Assembly (NCBI RefSeq): GCF_004137685.1
Contig: NZ_QYBB01000002.1
Location: 124,001-188,000, forward strand
Length of the DNA stretch: 64,000 nt
Direction of reading: 5' to 3'
Origin: Lichenibacterium minor
GTDB lineage: Bacteria; Pseudomonadota; Alphaproteobacteria; Rhizobiales; Beijerinckiaceae
In this document: positions 33,758-42,620 of the stretch, piece by piece
How positions within the stretch are numbered: position 1 is the first letter of the stretch
Layout of the letters: each line of letters starts with the position of its first letter
Translations under genes and position numbers: made by a program
The notes under the pieces: model-generated
Database searches by the model: none
What the model was told of the DNA's origin: nothing
Seen by the model: only the letters and a program-made list of their open reading frames with translations

Positions 33758-34303
33758 GCGGGCGTCCGATCGCTGCCGAGTTCCCGCCCGCTCTAGCACG
33801 GTTTCCGGGGGCCGAGGGCCTTTGGCCCGGCGTGGGGCGGAACCCCATGGATTTCCGGATCGTGATCCGGCGGGCACCGAAGTTTTCCCGGGGCAGGACT
33901 CCCCGCAAGCCATCGGAGAGTCACGCGGAATCCGCGTTCCACCCCGGTTTTCCCGCCCGCCCGCGGCCATCTGTGGACGGAATCCGCGAAAACCGCCCCC
34001 GCCCCTCACCCCTGTGGAGAAGCCCGGATTCCGCCCCCAGCCGTGGACCGGTGGACCATCCGGGACGCCCCGCCTGTCGACAGGGGGGATTGTGGGGACA
34101 AGTGCCGCGGCGTTCCGGCCCGGGCAGGGTCCAAGCCGCTGCGGGACCTGCGGAATCCGCATCCATCCCGGGGCCGTCCCGGGAGCGCTTGACTCGGCCG
34201 AGTCCGCAGGTCCCCGTTGGACATGTTGTGTCCACCCTTGGACCACGCTAATCCGGCCCCCCAGCAGACTCAGCAAATCCAAGATTCTAAAAAGGATTCT
34301 TTT
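33758..34303. other. oriC: Candidate chromosomal replication origin (oriC) between ppsR and hemE
   Basis: A 546-base gap between the divergent DUF299 (ppsR) and hemE genes. This is the exact gene context of the Caulobacter crescentus origin, and hemE also flanks origins in Rickettsia and many rhizobia. It contains a DnaA-box-like site at 34013-34021 (TGTGGAGAA, 8 of 9 against TGTGGATAA) and weaker ones near 33972, 34091 and 34227. An AT-rich run at 34270-34305 could be the unwinding element. Eleven GANTC sites lie at 33897-34299. No CtrA TTAA-N7-TTAA site was found. Left-hand housekeeping genes run on the minus strand and right-hand ones mostly on the plus strand. Confidence 0.75.
33897..34299. 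repeat. GANTC cluster and repeated GCGGAATCCGC elements
   Basis: GANTC, the target of the cell-cycle methylase CcrM, occurs at 33897, 33918, 33928, 33980, 34027, 34153, 34191, 34200, 34267, 34283 and 34295. Base composition alone predicts about one per 400 bases. Four of them are cores of an 11-bp odd palindrome GCGGAATCCGC or one-base variants: 33925-33935, 33977-33987, 34024-34034 (inverted) and 34150-34160. They fall between the putative DnaA sites. Confidence 0.8.
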
Positions 34304-35356
34304 TTGGAAGATCCGATCCGCCGCCCCGGCCCGGGCGAACCCTCGCTCTTCCTCCGCGTCCTCGACGGCGAGGTGGCGGCGAAGCCCCCGGTGTGGCTCA
34401 TGCGGCAGGCCGGCCGCTACCTGCCGGAATATCGGGAGATCCGCGCCACGGCGCCGACCTTCCTCGACCTCTGCTACGACCCGAAGCGCGCCGCCGAGGT
34501 AACACTGCAGCCGATCCGCCGCTTCGGCTTCGACGCCGCGATCCTGTTCAGCGACATCCTCGTGGTGCCGGACGCGCTGGGCCTGCCCACCGCCTTCGAA
34601 AGCGGCCACGGCCCCAAGCTGAAGCCGGTCACGACCGCGGAAGGCTTCGCGGAGCTCCACGGCGAGGTCGACATGGGCCGGCTGTCGCCGGTGCTGGAAA
34701 CGGTGGAGCGGGTGCGCGGCGCGCTGGGGCCCGAAACGGCGCTGATCGGCTTCTGCGGCGCGCCCTTCACGGTGGCGAGCTACATGGTGGCGGGCTCGGG
34801 CACGCCCGACCAGGGGCCGGCGCGCGACCTCGCCTACCGGAACCCGGAGCTGTTCGGCCGGATCATCGACCGGGTGACGGAAGCCTCGATCACCTACCTG
34901 TCGGCCCAGCTCGACGCCGGCGCCGATGCCGTGATGATCTTCGACAGCTGGGCCGGCGTGCTGCCGCGGCTCGAATACGAGCGCTGGTCGCAGGGGCCGA
35001 TCGAGCGGATCGTCGCCGGCGTGCGGAAGCGCAGGCCGGGCGCGCGCATCGTCGGCTTCCCGCGCGTGTCGGGCGGGCAGCTGCTGCGCGCCGCCGAAAG
35101 CGGCGTGACGGCCCTGGGACTGGACATCTTCGTCGACCCGCACTGGGCCGATTCCGTGCTGCCGCGGGCGCTGCCGGTGCAGGGCAACCTCGACCCCAAG
35201 GCGCTGATCGCCGGAGGCCGGGCGCTGGACGAGGCGGTGGACGACATCCGCGGCGCGTTCGGCCGCCGCCCGCACGTGTTCAACCTCGGCCACGGCATCA
35301 CGCCCGACACGCCCATCCCGCATGTTGAGCGGCTGGTGGCGCGGCTGCGGGCCTAA
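34304..35356 (+). CDS. hemE: Uroporphyrinogen decarboxylase
   Basis: A 350-residue haem-pathway enzyme converting uroporphyrinogen III to coproporphyrinogen III. I chose the TTG at 34304 because AAGGA ends seven bases before it and the product then has normal HemE length; an upstream ATG at 34223 would add 27 residues with no family match ([13 protein letters not shown]). The signatures [17 protein letters not shown] and [18 protein letters not shown] are intact, as are [14 protein letters not shown] and [14 protein letters not shown]. It is followed by hemJ and is divergent from ppsR across the putative origin. Confidence 0.96.
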   Translation: MEDPIRRPGPGEPSLFLRVLDGEVAAKPPVWLMRQAGRYLPEYREIRATAPTFLDLCYDPKRAAEVTLQPIRRFGFDAAILFSDILVVPDALGLPTAFESGHGPKLKPVTTAEGFAELHGEVDMGRLSPVLETVERVRGALGPETALIGFCGAPFTVASYMVAGSGTPDQGPARDLAYRNPELFGRIIDRVTEASITYLSAQLDAGADAVMIFDSWAGVLPRLEYERWSQGPIERIVAGVRKRRPGARIVGFPRVSGGQLLRAAESGVTALGLDIFVDPHWADSVLPRALPVQGNLDPKALIAGGRALDEAVDDIRGAFGRRPHVFNLGHGITPDTPIPHVERLVARLRA

Positions 35357-35369
35357 GCAGGATCGCTCG

Positions 35370-35395
35370 ATCCCCGCCCGCGCGGGGACGAGCGG
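35370..35395. repeat. 26-bp GC-rich palindromic repeat, copy 2
   Basis: Same element as 30415-30440 with one base changed. It lies between hemE and hemJ, so it would be inside their shared transcript. The bases just before it (GCAGGATCG at 35358) match the start of the hairpin arm at 19502. Confidence 0.65.
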
Positions 35396-35418
35396 ACCGA
35401 ACAGGACAGGATCCCCGA

Positions 35419-35850
35419 ATGGAAACCTATTACCTCTGGTTCAAGGCGCTGCACGTCGTCACGATCATCGCCTGGATGGTGGGGATGCTCTACCTGCCGC
35501 GCCTGATGGTGTACCACGCGGCCGTGGGCCCCAACACGCCGCAATCCGAAACCTTCAAGGTGATGGAGCGGCGCCTGTACCGCGGCATCCTCACCCCGGC
35601 CATGCTGGCCGCCTGGGCCACCGGGCTCTGGATCGCCTACCAGGGCGGCTGGTTCCACGCCCATTGGCTGCACGGCAAGATCCTGCTCGTGGTGCTGATG
35701 ACGGGGGTGCACGGCATCCTGGGCGCCAACGTCCGCCGGTTCCGCAACGACGCCAACGCCAAGTCGGCGACCTACTTCCGCGTCGTCAACGAGATCCCCA
35801 CCGTGCTGCTCATCGGCATCGTGATCCTGGTGATCGTGAAGCCCTTCTGA
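35419..35850 (+). CDS. hemJ: Protoporphyrinogen oxidase HemJ
   Basis: A 143-residue inner-membrane haem protein that oxidises protoporphyrinogen IX to protoporphyrin IX without oxygen. The start [20 protein letters not shown] contains the conserved His, and [17 protein letters not shown] the second His/Lys region. Four membrane helices are visible and the length is typical. It follows hemE by 62 bases on the same strand, a common alphaproteobacterial pairing, so the two late haem steps are co-transcribed. Confidence 0.95.
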   Translation: METYYLWFKALHVVTIIAWMVGMLYLPRLMVYHAAVGPNTPQSETFKVMERRLYRGILTPAMLAAWATGLWIAYQGGWFHAHWLHGKILLVVLMTGVHGILGANVRRFRNDANAKSATYFRVVNEIPTVLLIGIVILVIVKPF

Positions 35851-35987
35851 GGCTCGCGCCCGCTTCGCCCCGGCACTCCACCCTGGGGCGAGCCCCTCCG
35901 GCCCGCCGCTTCGCTTTGTCGTCGGTTTTCAGGTAGAAGGCGCCGACCGCCGGGACGAGCGGCCGGCCCCGGCCACAAGGGACAGTC

Positions 35988-36926
35988 TTGAAACGCTACC
36001 TGAACCTCCTGTGGCCGGTGATCGGGATCGGCGCCGTCGCCCTGTCGCTGTGGCTGCTGTTCCGGGAGCTGCGCGGGCTGTCGCTCGCCGAGGTCGGGAG
36101 CGCCTTCGAGGCCATCCCGGCCAGCCGCTGGGCCCTGGCGGTCCTGTCCACGCTGGTGGCCTACCTGGCGCTGGCCTGGTACGACCGGATCGCGCTGTTC
36201 CACCTGGGCTTCACGCTGTCGTGGCGCTTCATCTCGGCGGTGTCCTTCACCACCTACGCGCTCAGCCACAACATCGGCATGTCGATGTTCTCGGGCGCCA
36301 TGGTGCGCTACCGGGCCTATTCGACGAAGGGCCTCACGGTCGGCGACGTCGGCGTGCTGGTCGCCTTCTGTTCCTTCACCTTCGCGCTCGGGACCATCCT
36401 GCTCGGCGGCGTCGTCCTGGTGTTCGAGCCCGACATCACGCAGCGGCTGTTCCAGGTCGAGCCGCTGGTCGCGCGGCTCGTGGGCTTCGCCATGCTGCTC
36501 TTCGTGGCGCTCTACGTGGCCGGCGCGGCGCTGCACCTGCGCCCGCTGGTCATCGGCGGCTTCAAGCTCGTCTACCCGCGCCTGGACGTCGCCCTGCGCC
36601 AGCTGCTGGCCGGGCCGCTGGAGCTGATGGGCGCCGCCGGCATCATCTGGTGCGCCCTGCCGGCCGACCACAACCCGGGCTTCTTCATCGTGCTCGGCGT
36701 GTTCCTGGCCTCCTTCTCGGCGGCGCTGCTCAGCCACGCGCCGGGCGGCATCGGCGTGCTGGAGCTCGTCTTCGTCAGCGCCCTGCCCGACACGCCCCGC
36801 GCCGACGTGGTGGCGGCGCTGCTGGTGTTCCGCCTGCTCTACCTCGTCATCCCGCTGCTGCTCGGCATCGTCTGCGTGGTGCTGTTCGAGCGCAGCCGCC
36901 TCGTGCGCCAGCCGGCGCTCGAGTGA
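35988..36926 (+). CDS. YbhN/UPF0104-type membrane protein (LPG synthase TM region family)
   Basis: A 312-residue integral membrane protein with about eight helices, starting at TTG 35988 (MKRYLNLLWPVIGIGAVALS). Conserved pieces are LSWRFISAVSFTTYALSHNI followed by MSMFSGAMVRYRAYSTKGL, and LLSHAPGGIGVLELVFV near the end, all typical of the flippase-like domain of lysylphosphatidylglycerol synthase relatives. It lacks the catalytic synthase domain, so it is a stand-alone flippase-like member. Role is unknown; some relatives confer resistance to cationic peptides. The next gene starts 17 bases after its stop. Confidence 0.85.
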   Translation: MKRYLNLLWPVIGIGAVALSLWLLFRELRGLSLAEVGSAFEAIPASRWALAVLSTLVAYLALAWYDRIALFHLGFTLSWRFISAVSFTTYALSHNIGMSMFSGAMVRYRAYSTKGLTVGDVGVLVAFCSFTFALGTILLGGVVLVFEPDITQRLFQVEPLVARLVGFAMLLFVALYVAGAALHLRPLVIGGFKLVYPRLDVALRQLLAGPLELMGAAGIIWCALPADHNPGFFIVLGVFLASFSAALLSHAPGGIGVLELVFVSALPDTPRADVVAALLVFRLLYLVIPLLLGIVCVVLFERSRLVRQPALE

Positions 36927-36943
36927 TCCAGAAGGCCCGTTCC

Positions 36944-38014
36944 ATGACCGTCCCCGTCGCGCCGCCCGGCTCCGCCGACCTCGATTGGCAGCGCCGCCGG
37001 GCGCTCGCGGCGGAGCGCACCGCGCGCATCCTCGCCTGGGCCTTCGGCACCGTGGTCGCCGTGGGGGTGTGCTGGGCGCTGTCCGACATCGTGCTGGTGG
37101 TCTTCGCCGCGGCGCTGCTCGGCTGCCTGCTGCGCGGCGGCGCAGAAGCGCTCGCCCGCAGGGTCGGCGGCCCCGTGGGGCTGTGGCTCGCCCTCATCGT
37201 GCTGGCGCTCCTGGCCTTCCTGGGCTTCGAGATCTTCGTGCGCGGCCCCGTCATCGCGGGCCAGCTCACGGACATCTGGGGCCAGCTCCGCGGCCAAGCG
37301 AGCGAGCTTTGGCAGCGCTACGGCCAGGCCGAGTGGGTGAAGCCGGTGCTCGGCCGCGCCAAGGACTATTTCCAGGACGGCACCCACAACATCGCCGGCA
37401 TGGCGGCCGGCTTCGGCACCTCGACGCTCGGCGGGCTCGGCACGCTGCTGGTGATGGTGGTGACCGCCATCTTCTTCGCCATCGACCCCGAGCTCTACGT
37501 GTCGGGCACGGCCAAGCTGATGCCCAAGGACTGGCGCGCCCACACGCGCGACACGATGGGCGCCATGGCGCATGTGCTGCGCTGGTGGTTCATCGGACAG
37601 TTCCTCGACATGGTGGCGGTCGGCGTGCTGACCGGCATCGGGCTCTTCTTCATCGGCGTGAAGCTCGCCTTCACGCTGGCGCTGATCGCCGCCCTGTTCA
37701 ACTTCGTGCCCTACATCGGCGCGCTGGCGGGCGCCGTGCCGGCGGTGCTGATCGCGCTGGGCCAGGGGCCGCAGACCGCGATCTACACCGCGATCCTGTT
37801 CCTCGTCGTGCAGACGCTGGAGGGCAACCTCATCGCCCCGCTGATCCAGAAGCGCACCGTCGAACTCGCCCCCGTCCTCACCATCCTGTCGCAGACGGTG
37901 CTGGGCTCGCTGTTCGGCCCGCTCGGCCTGATCCTCGCCACGCCGGTGACGGCGGCCGGCGTAGAGCTGGTCAAGAAGGTTTGGGTCGAAGAGGTGCTCG
38001 ACGACGAGGCCTGA
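36944..38014 (+). CDS. AI-2E family transporter (PerM/YdiK type)
   Basis: A 356-residue membrane protein; ATG 36944 (MTVPVAPPGSADLDWQRRRA) gives the family-size product, and the longer frame is read-through. It has the PF01594 layout: two N-terminal helices, a long soluble loop (about 100-170) and six later helices. The tail contains LILATPVTAAGVELVKKVWV and the mid region LEGNLIAPLIQKRTVELAPV, both diagnostic. Substrates in this family range from autoinducer-2 to sodium ions and most members are unassigned. It is probably co-transcribed with the YbhN-like gene. Confidence 0.88.
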   Translation: MTVPVAPPGSADLDWQRRRALAAERTARILAWAFGTVVAVGVCWALSDIVLVVFAAALLGCLLRGGAEALARRVGGPVGLWLALIVLALLAFLGFEIFVRGPVIAGQLTDIWGQLRGQASELWQRYGQAEWVKPVLGRAKDYFQDGTHNIAGMAAGFGTSTLGGLGTLLVMVVTAIFFAIDPELYVSGTAKLMPKDWRAHTRDTMGAMAHVLRWWFIGQFLDMVAVGVLTGIGLFFIGVKLAFTLALIAALFNFVPYIGALAGAVPAVLIALGQGPQTAIYTAILFLVVQTLEGNLIAPLIQKRTVELAPVLTILSQTVLGSLFGPLGLILATPVTAAGVELVKKVWVEEVLDDEA

Positions 38015-38051
38015 CCCCGCGAGCCCCGGCTTGCGGGGCACGGCGCGCGGA

Positions 38052-38094
38052 GATATCCAACGCGGAATATTCGCATATCCGTCGGAGGATATCC
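38052..38094. promoter_or_regulatory. Operator-like repeats before the VapB gene
   Basis: ATATCC words occur at 38053-38058, 38075-38080 and 38089-38094, around a GAATATTC palindrome at 38065-38072. The patch is AT-rich in a GC-rich setting and runs up to the antitoxin RBS (GGAGG at 38084-38088). This is where a VapB dimer would repress its own operon. Confidence 0.5.
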
Positions 38095-38095
38095 C

Positions 38096-38296
38096 GTGCC
38101 GCTCTACATCCGCGACGACGAGGTGGGGCGTCTCGCCCGCGACGTCCAGGCCGCGTCCGGCGCCCGCACCGTGACGGACGCGGTGCGGCTCGCACTGGAG
38201 CGCGAACGGGACCGGCTGAAGGCCAGCCTGCCACCCAGCGCCCGGCTCGGCAAGGCCTTGGCGCTCGCCGACGCGATCGGGCCCGCCGCCCCGTGA
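38096..38296 (+). CDS. vapB: VapB-type antitoxin
   Basis: A 66-residue antitoxin starting at GTG 38096, with GGAGG seven bases upstream. The sequence MPLYIRDDEVGRLARDVQAA followed by VTDAVRLALERERDRLK is the Rv0623-like VapB family: an N-terminal swapped strand and helix pair for DNA binding, then a tail (PPSARLGKALALADAIG) that wraps the toxin. Its TGA shares one base with the toxin ATG (TGATG), so the two are coupled. The overlap and context make the call firm. Confidence 0.85.
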   Translation: MPLYIRDDEVGRLARDVQAASGARTVTDAVRLALERERDRLKASLPPSARLGKALALADAIGPAAP

Positions 38297-38658
38297 TGCT
38301 CGACGCTTCGGCCATCGTGGCGATCCTGGCACGGCAGCCGGGCGCCGGCGCGCTTCTGGCGCGGCTCGACGCGCAGGGCGGACCCTTCCTGGCCACGCCC
38401 GTGGGGCTGCTCGACGCCGTGGCGGGCCTCGCCGGCGCCAAGGCGGCCGGCCTGCCCCTCACCCCCGCCCTGCTGGCGGCGGCGCGGGACGCCGTGTCGG
38501 AGTTCGCCGCGGCCCTGTCGCTGCGGGAGGTGCCGGTGTCGGCCGACCTCGGTCGCCGCGCCGCCGACCTCCTCGCCGCCGAGGGCGGCGCGCCGGGCCG
38601 GGCGCTGAGCGCCGCGGCCGCCCACGCCTACCGGGTGCCGCTGCTGGCCGCGGACTGA
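38296..38658 (+). CDS. vapC: VapC-type PIN toxin with degraded active site
   Basis: A 120-residue PIN-domain protein that normally cuts tRNA or rRNA. It starts MLDASAIVAILARQPGAGAL, which keeps the first acidic residue (Asp3). The second site, usually an E in the second helix, reads LLDAVAGLAGA. The third, usually GDCFAYALA, has become GRALSAAAAHAY, so the Asp is lost. The protein then stops at VPLLAAD, lacking the usual D-F ending. Two of the four acidic positions are therefore missing, and the nuclease is probably inactive or much altered. Cognate VapB looks normal. Confidence 0.72.
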   Translation: MLDASAIVAILARQPGAGALLARLDAQGGPFLATPVGLLDAVAGLAGAKAAGLPLTPALLAAARDAVSEFAAALSLREVPVSADLGRRAADLLAAEGGAPGRALSAAAAHAYRVPLLAAD

Positions 38659-40250
<1,592 letters not shown>

Positions 40251-40326
40251 CCGTTCCGAAGCCGGTGGCGGTCCAAGTGGCGCCGTGACATCCATTCGAC
40301 GGATGAGCTTTGCTCGTCCGTCGATC

Positions 40327-40710
40327 TCAAACGACGCGTCCGACGTCGGTCTGGCCGAAGTCCCGCCCGACGAAGAGCAGAGGGCAACCGCGCTCCTTCG
40401 CGAGGTCGTAGGCGAAACAGTCGCCGAAATTCAGCGCCGCCGCATGCTGTCCCTTGCCCCACGTCGCGTATGCCGAGGCGCTGCGGCGCGCCGCAGCGGC
40501 CGTCAAGGGCACGATCTCGAAGCCCAACTCGTCGATCAGACGCGCCATCTCCGCGCCGACGTTGCGGCGTTCCGCGACGATCAGGGCCTCGGCCATCGTC
40601 CCCGCCGACAGCAGCAGATCCCCGCCCTGCGCCAAAGCCGCGATGCAATCGTCCGCCTCGGGCTCGCCCAGTAGGATCGCCATCAGGGCCGACGTGTCCA
40701 CCGCCATCAT
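40327..40710 (-). CDS. vapC: VapC-type PIN ribonuclease toxin
   Basis: A 127-residue toxin from ATG 40710. The acidic active site is intact: MMAVDTSALMAIL (first Asp), GTMAEALIVAERR (Glu), LNFGDCFAYDLAKER (Asp) and LLFVGRDFGQTD (last Asp). VapC enzymes cleave initiator tRNA or the sarcin-ricin loop. The ATG overlaps the antitoxin stop by four bases (ATGA). It therefore serves as the intact contrast to the degraded PIN protein 2 kb away. Some VapC toxins use Phd-like antitoxins as here. Confidence 0.92.
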   Translation of the reverse strand: MMAVDTSALMAILLGEPEADDCIAALAQGGDLLLSAGTMAEALIVAERRNVGAEMARLIDELGFEIVPLTAAAARRSASAYATWGKGQHAAALNFGDCFAYDLAKERGCPLLFVGRDFGQTDVGRVV

Positions 40711-40964
40711 CCCGGCAGCCCCTCCCGATCGTAGAGGAGGTCCTGGCTGCGCGCCGCAGGAGGGCCGGCGGTCGCCTTCGCGGCGGCAGAGCTTCGCACC
40801 GCTTCGAGGAGCGCGCGGCGGGAGCGATGGTCCGGCGTGGCTGCGACCGGGACGAGGCGCACGGCCGCATGGCCGTGGCGGGTCAGGATGACCTCGTCGC
40901 CCGCCTCCGCGCGGCGGACGAGGTCCGTCAGTTGGCCCTTGGCTTCGCTCACCGAGACCCGCAT
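40707..40964 (-). CDS. Phd/YefM-type antitoxin
   Basis: An 85-residue antitoxin from ATG 40964. It matches the Phd/YefM fold: MRVSVSEAKGQLTDLVRRAE followed by GDEVILTRHGHAAVRLVPVA. The C-terminal 35 residues (RRALLEAVRSSAAAK then the LLYDREGLPG end) form the toxin-binding tail. It precedes and overlaps the VapC-type toxin gene. An inverted repeat at 40993-41017 upstream fits its operator. The pdxY gene diverges from it about 100 bp away. Confidence 0.9.
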   Translation of the reverse strand: MRVSVSEAKGQLTDLVRRAEAGDEVILTRHGHAAVRLVPVAATPDHRSRRALLEAVRSSAAAKATAGPPAARSQDLLYDREGLPG

Positions 40965-40992
40965 GGTCGCTCCCGTCGATCGAATGGCCGAA

Positions 40993-41017
40993 ATCTGGAT
41001 TAGGCAATGGTCCAGAT
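40993..41017. promoter_or_regulatory. Inverted-repeat operator candidate for the Phd-VapC operon
   Basis: ATCTGGA at 40993-40999 and TCCAGAT at 41011-41017 are perfect 7-bp inverted arms with an 11-base spacer. They lie 29 bases upstream of the antitoxin start, in the divergent gap with pdxY. This is the usual position for autoregulation, and pdxY could be affected too. Confidence 0.55.
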
Positions 41018-41061
41018 CAACGCGAACCTGATCGGCTTGCGATGCGGACGGCCCTCTTCCC

Positions 41062-41910
41062 ATGAACATCCTGTCCATCCAATCCCACGTCGCCTACGGC
41101 CATGTCGGCAACGCCGCCGCGGTCTTCCCCGTCCAGCGCATGGGCCACGACGTGTGGCCCATCCACACCGTGCAGTTCTCGAACCACACCGGCTACGGCG
41201 CCTGGCGCGGACAGGTGTTCGATGCGGGGCTCATCGGCGACTGCGTGGCCGGCATCGCCGAGCGCGGCGTGCTCGGCGCCTGCGACGGCGTGCTGTCGGG
41301 CTACATGGGCTCGGCCGACACGGGTGTCGCCGTCCTCGACGCGGTGACGCGCGTGCGCGCCGCCAACCCCGCCGCCCTCTACTGCTGCGACCCCGTGATC
41401 GGCGACGTCGGCCGCGGGGTCTTCGTGCGCCCCGGCATCGCCGAGTTCCTGCGCGACCGCGCCCTGCCGGCCGCCGACGTCCTCACCCCCAACCAGTTCG
41501 AGCTCGACCTGCTCTGCGGCGCCCCGACCGACACCGCCGACGGGCTGCGCGCCGGCCTGGCCAGCCTGCACGCGCGGGGGCCCCGCGCCGTCCTGGTGAC
41601 GTCCTATGTGGGCGAAGACACGCCCGCCGACGCGGTCGACCTCGTGGCCTCGGGGGACGGCGGCGCGTGGCGGGTCCGCACGCCGAAGCTCGCGCTGTCG
41701 GTCAACGGCGCCGGCGACGCGGTCGCGGCGCTGTTCTTCGTGACCTTTCTGGCGGAAGGCTCGGTGCCGGGCGCGCTCGGCCACGCCGCTTCGGCGATCT
41801 TCGGGCTGCTGAAGGCCACGTTGGAGGCGGGCACGCGCGAGCTGGCGCTGGTGGCCGCGCAGGAGGAGTTCGTGCGGCCGTCCCGCGTCTTCGCGCCCGA
41901 GGCCGTCTGA
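41062..41910 (+). CDS. pdxY: Pyridoxal kinase
   Basis: A 282-residue ribokinase-fold enzyme that phosphorylates pyridoxal (and related B6 vitamers) to PLP. The start MNILSIQSHVAYGHVGNAAA is diagnostic for PdxY/PdxK. Conserved pieces include FSNHTGYGAWRGQVFDAGL, YCCDPVIGDVGRGVFV and the catalytic anion hole NGAGDAVAALFFV. Its product is needed by the many PLP enzymes and completes the salvage route. It is transcribed away from the Phd-VapC module, with dps downstream at 88 bases. Confidence 0.95.
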   Translation: MNILSIQSHVAYGHVGNAAAVFPVQRMGHDVWPIHTVQFSNHTGYGAWRGQVFDAGLIGDCVAGIAERGVLGACDGVLSGYMGSADTGVAVLDAVTRVRAANPAALYCCDPVIGDVGRGVFVRPGIAEFLRDRALPAADVLTPNQFELDLLCGAPTDTADGLRAGLASLHARGPRAVLVTSYVGEDTPADAVDLVASGDGGAWRVRTPKLALSVNGAGDAVAALFFVTFLAEGSVPGALGHAASAIFGLLKATLEAGTRELALVAAQEEFVRPSRVFAPEAV

Positions 41911-41998
41911 TCGGCGCTCTTTCTGCCGCATTGCGGGAACACCTGACCGCCGCGGCGATTATGAGGGAGCATTTTCGAAACGTCCGAGGAGACCCTCC

Positions 41999-42526
41999 AT
42001 GGCCACCCAGGTGCCCGATACCGACCCTGCGTCCCTCAACACGCCGAACGACCTCGGCGACAACGGCCGCCAGGCCGTCGCCGACGCGGTCAACAAGCTC
42101 GTGGCCGACGCTTTCGTGCTCTACACGAAGACCAAGAACTTCCATTGGCACATGTCGGGTCCGCATTTCCGCGACTATCACCGCCTGCTCGACGACCACG
42201 GCGACGCGATCTTCGCCACGACCGACCCGCTGGCCGAGCGCGTGCGCAAGCTCGGCAAGAAGACGATCCACTCCATGAGCGAGATGATCAAGATCTCGCA
42301 TCTGCAAGAGAACGACGCCGCCTTCGTGTCTCCGCTCGACATGCTCAAGGAGCTGATGAGCGACAACAAGAAGATGGCCGCCGCCATGCGCGAAGCCCAC
42401 GACGTCTGCGACGAGGCGGACGACGTTGCGACCGCGAGCCTGCTCGAGGAATACATCGACGCCACCGAGCTGCGCACCTGGTTCCTGTTCGAGACGATCC
42501 AGGGCGCCGATCAGTCCGGCCACTGA
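41999..42526 (+). CDS. dps: Dps-family ferritin-like protein
   Basis: A 175-residue DNA-binding protein from starved cells: a four-helix bundle that forms dodecamers, oxidises Fe2+ with peroxide and can coat DNA. The ferroxidase residues lie in KNFHWHMSGPHFRDYHRLLD (His), with Asp/Glu in DDHGDAIFATTDPLAERV. The N-terminal tail (MATQVPDTDPASLNTPND) is short, so DNA binding may depend on other surfaces. An intrinsic terminator follows. The gene sits between pdxY and a PhzF isomerase; no regulator is adjacent. Confidence 0.93.
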   Translation: MATQVPDTDPASLNTPNDLGDNGRQAVADAVNKLVADAFVLYTKTKNFHWHMSGPHFRDYHRLLDDHGDAIFATTDPLAERVRKLGKKTIHSMSEMIKISHLQENDAAFVSPLDMLKELMSDNKKMAAAMREAHDVCDEADDVATASLLEEYIDATELRTWFLFETIQGADQSGH

Positions 42527-42562
42527 CCGGACATCGCGCATCGAAACTGGCGCAGGTGATGG

Positions 42563-42587
42563 AAGGCGGCCCCCGGGCCGCCTTTTT
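42563..42587 (+). terminator. Intrinsic terminator of dps
   Basis: A 9-bp stem (AAGGCGGCC and its complement) with a 4-base loop is followed directly by a T-run (TTTTT counting the last stem bases). It lies about 40 bases after the dps stop and 34 before the PhzF gene, so dps is a single-gene or pdxY-dps unit. Confidence 0.85.
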
Positions 42588-42620
42588 CGCGTGCCGCCCG
42601 GCCCGTGCTAAGGGTGCCGC

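Noticed and set aside
34217..34303. HemE starting at TTG 34217 or ATG 34223
   Set aside because: The added residues ([13 protein letters not shown]) match nothing, and a better RBS lies before TTG 34304.
38041..38095. Riboswitch or attenuator before vapB
   Set aside because: The AT-rich words fit an antitoxin operator, and no aptamer fold was recognised.
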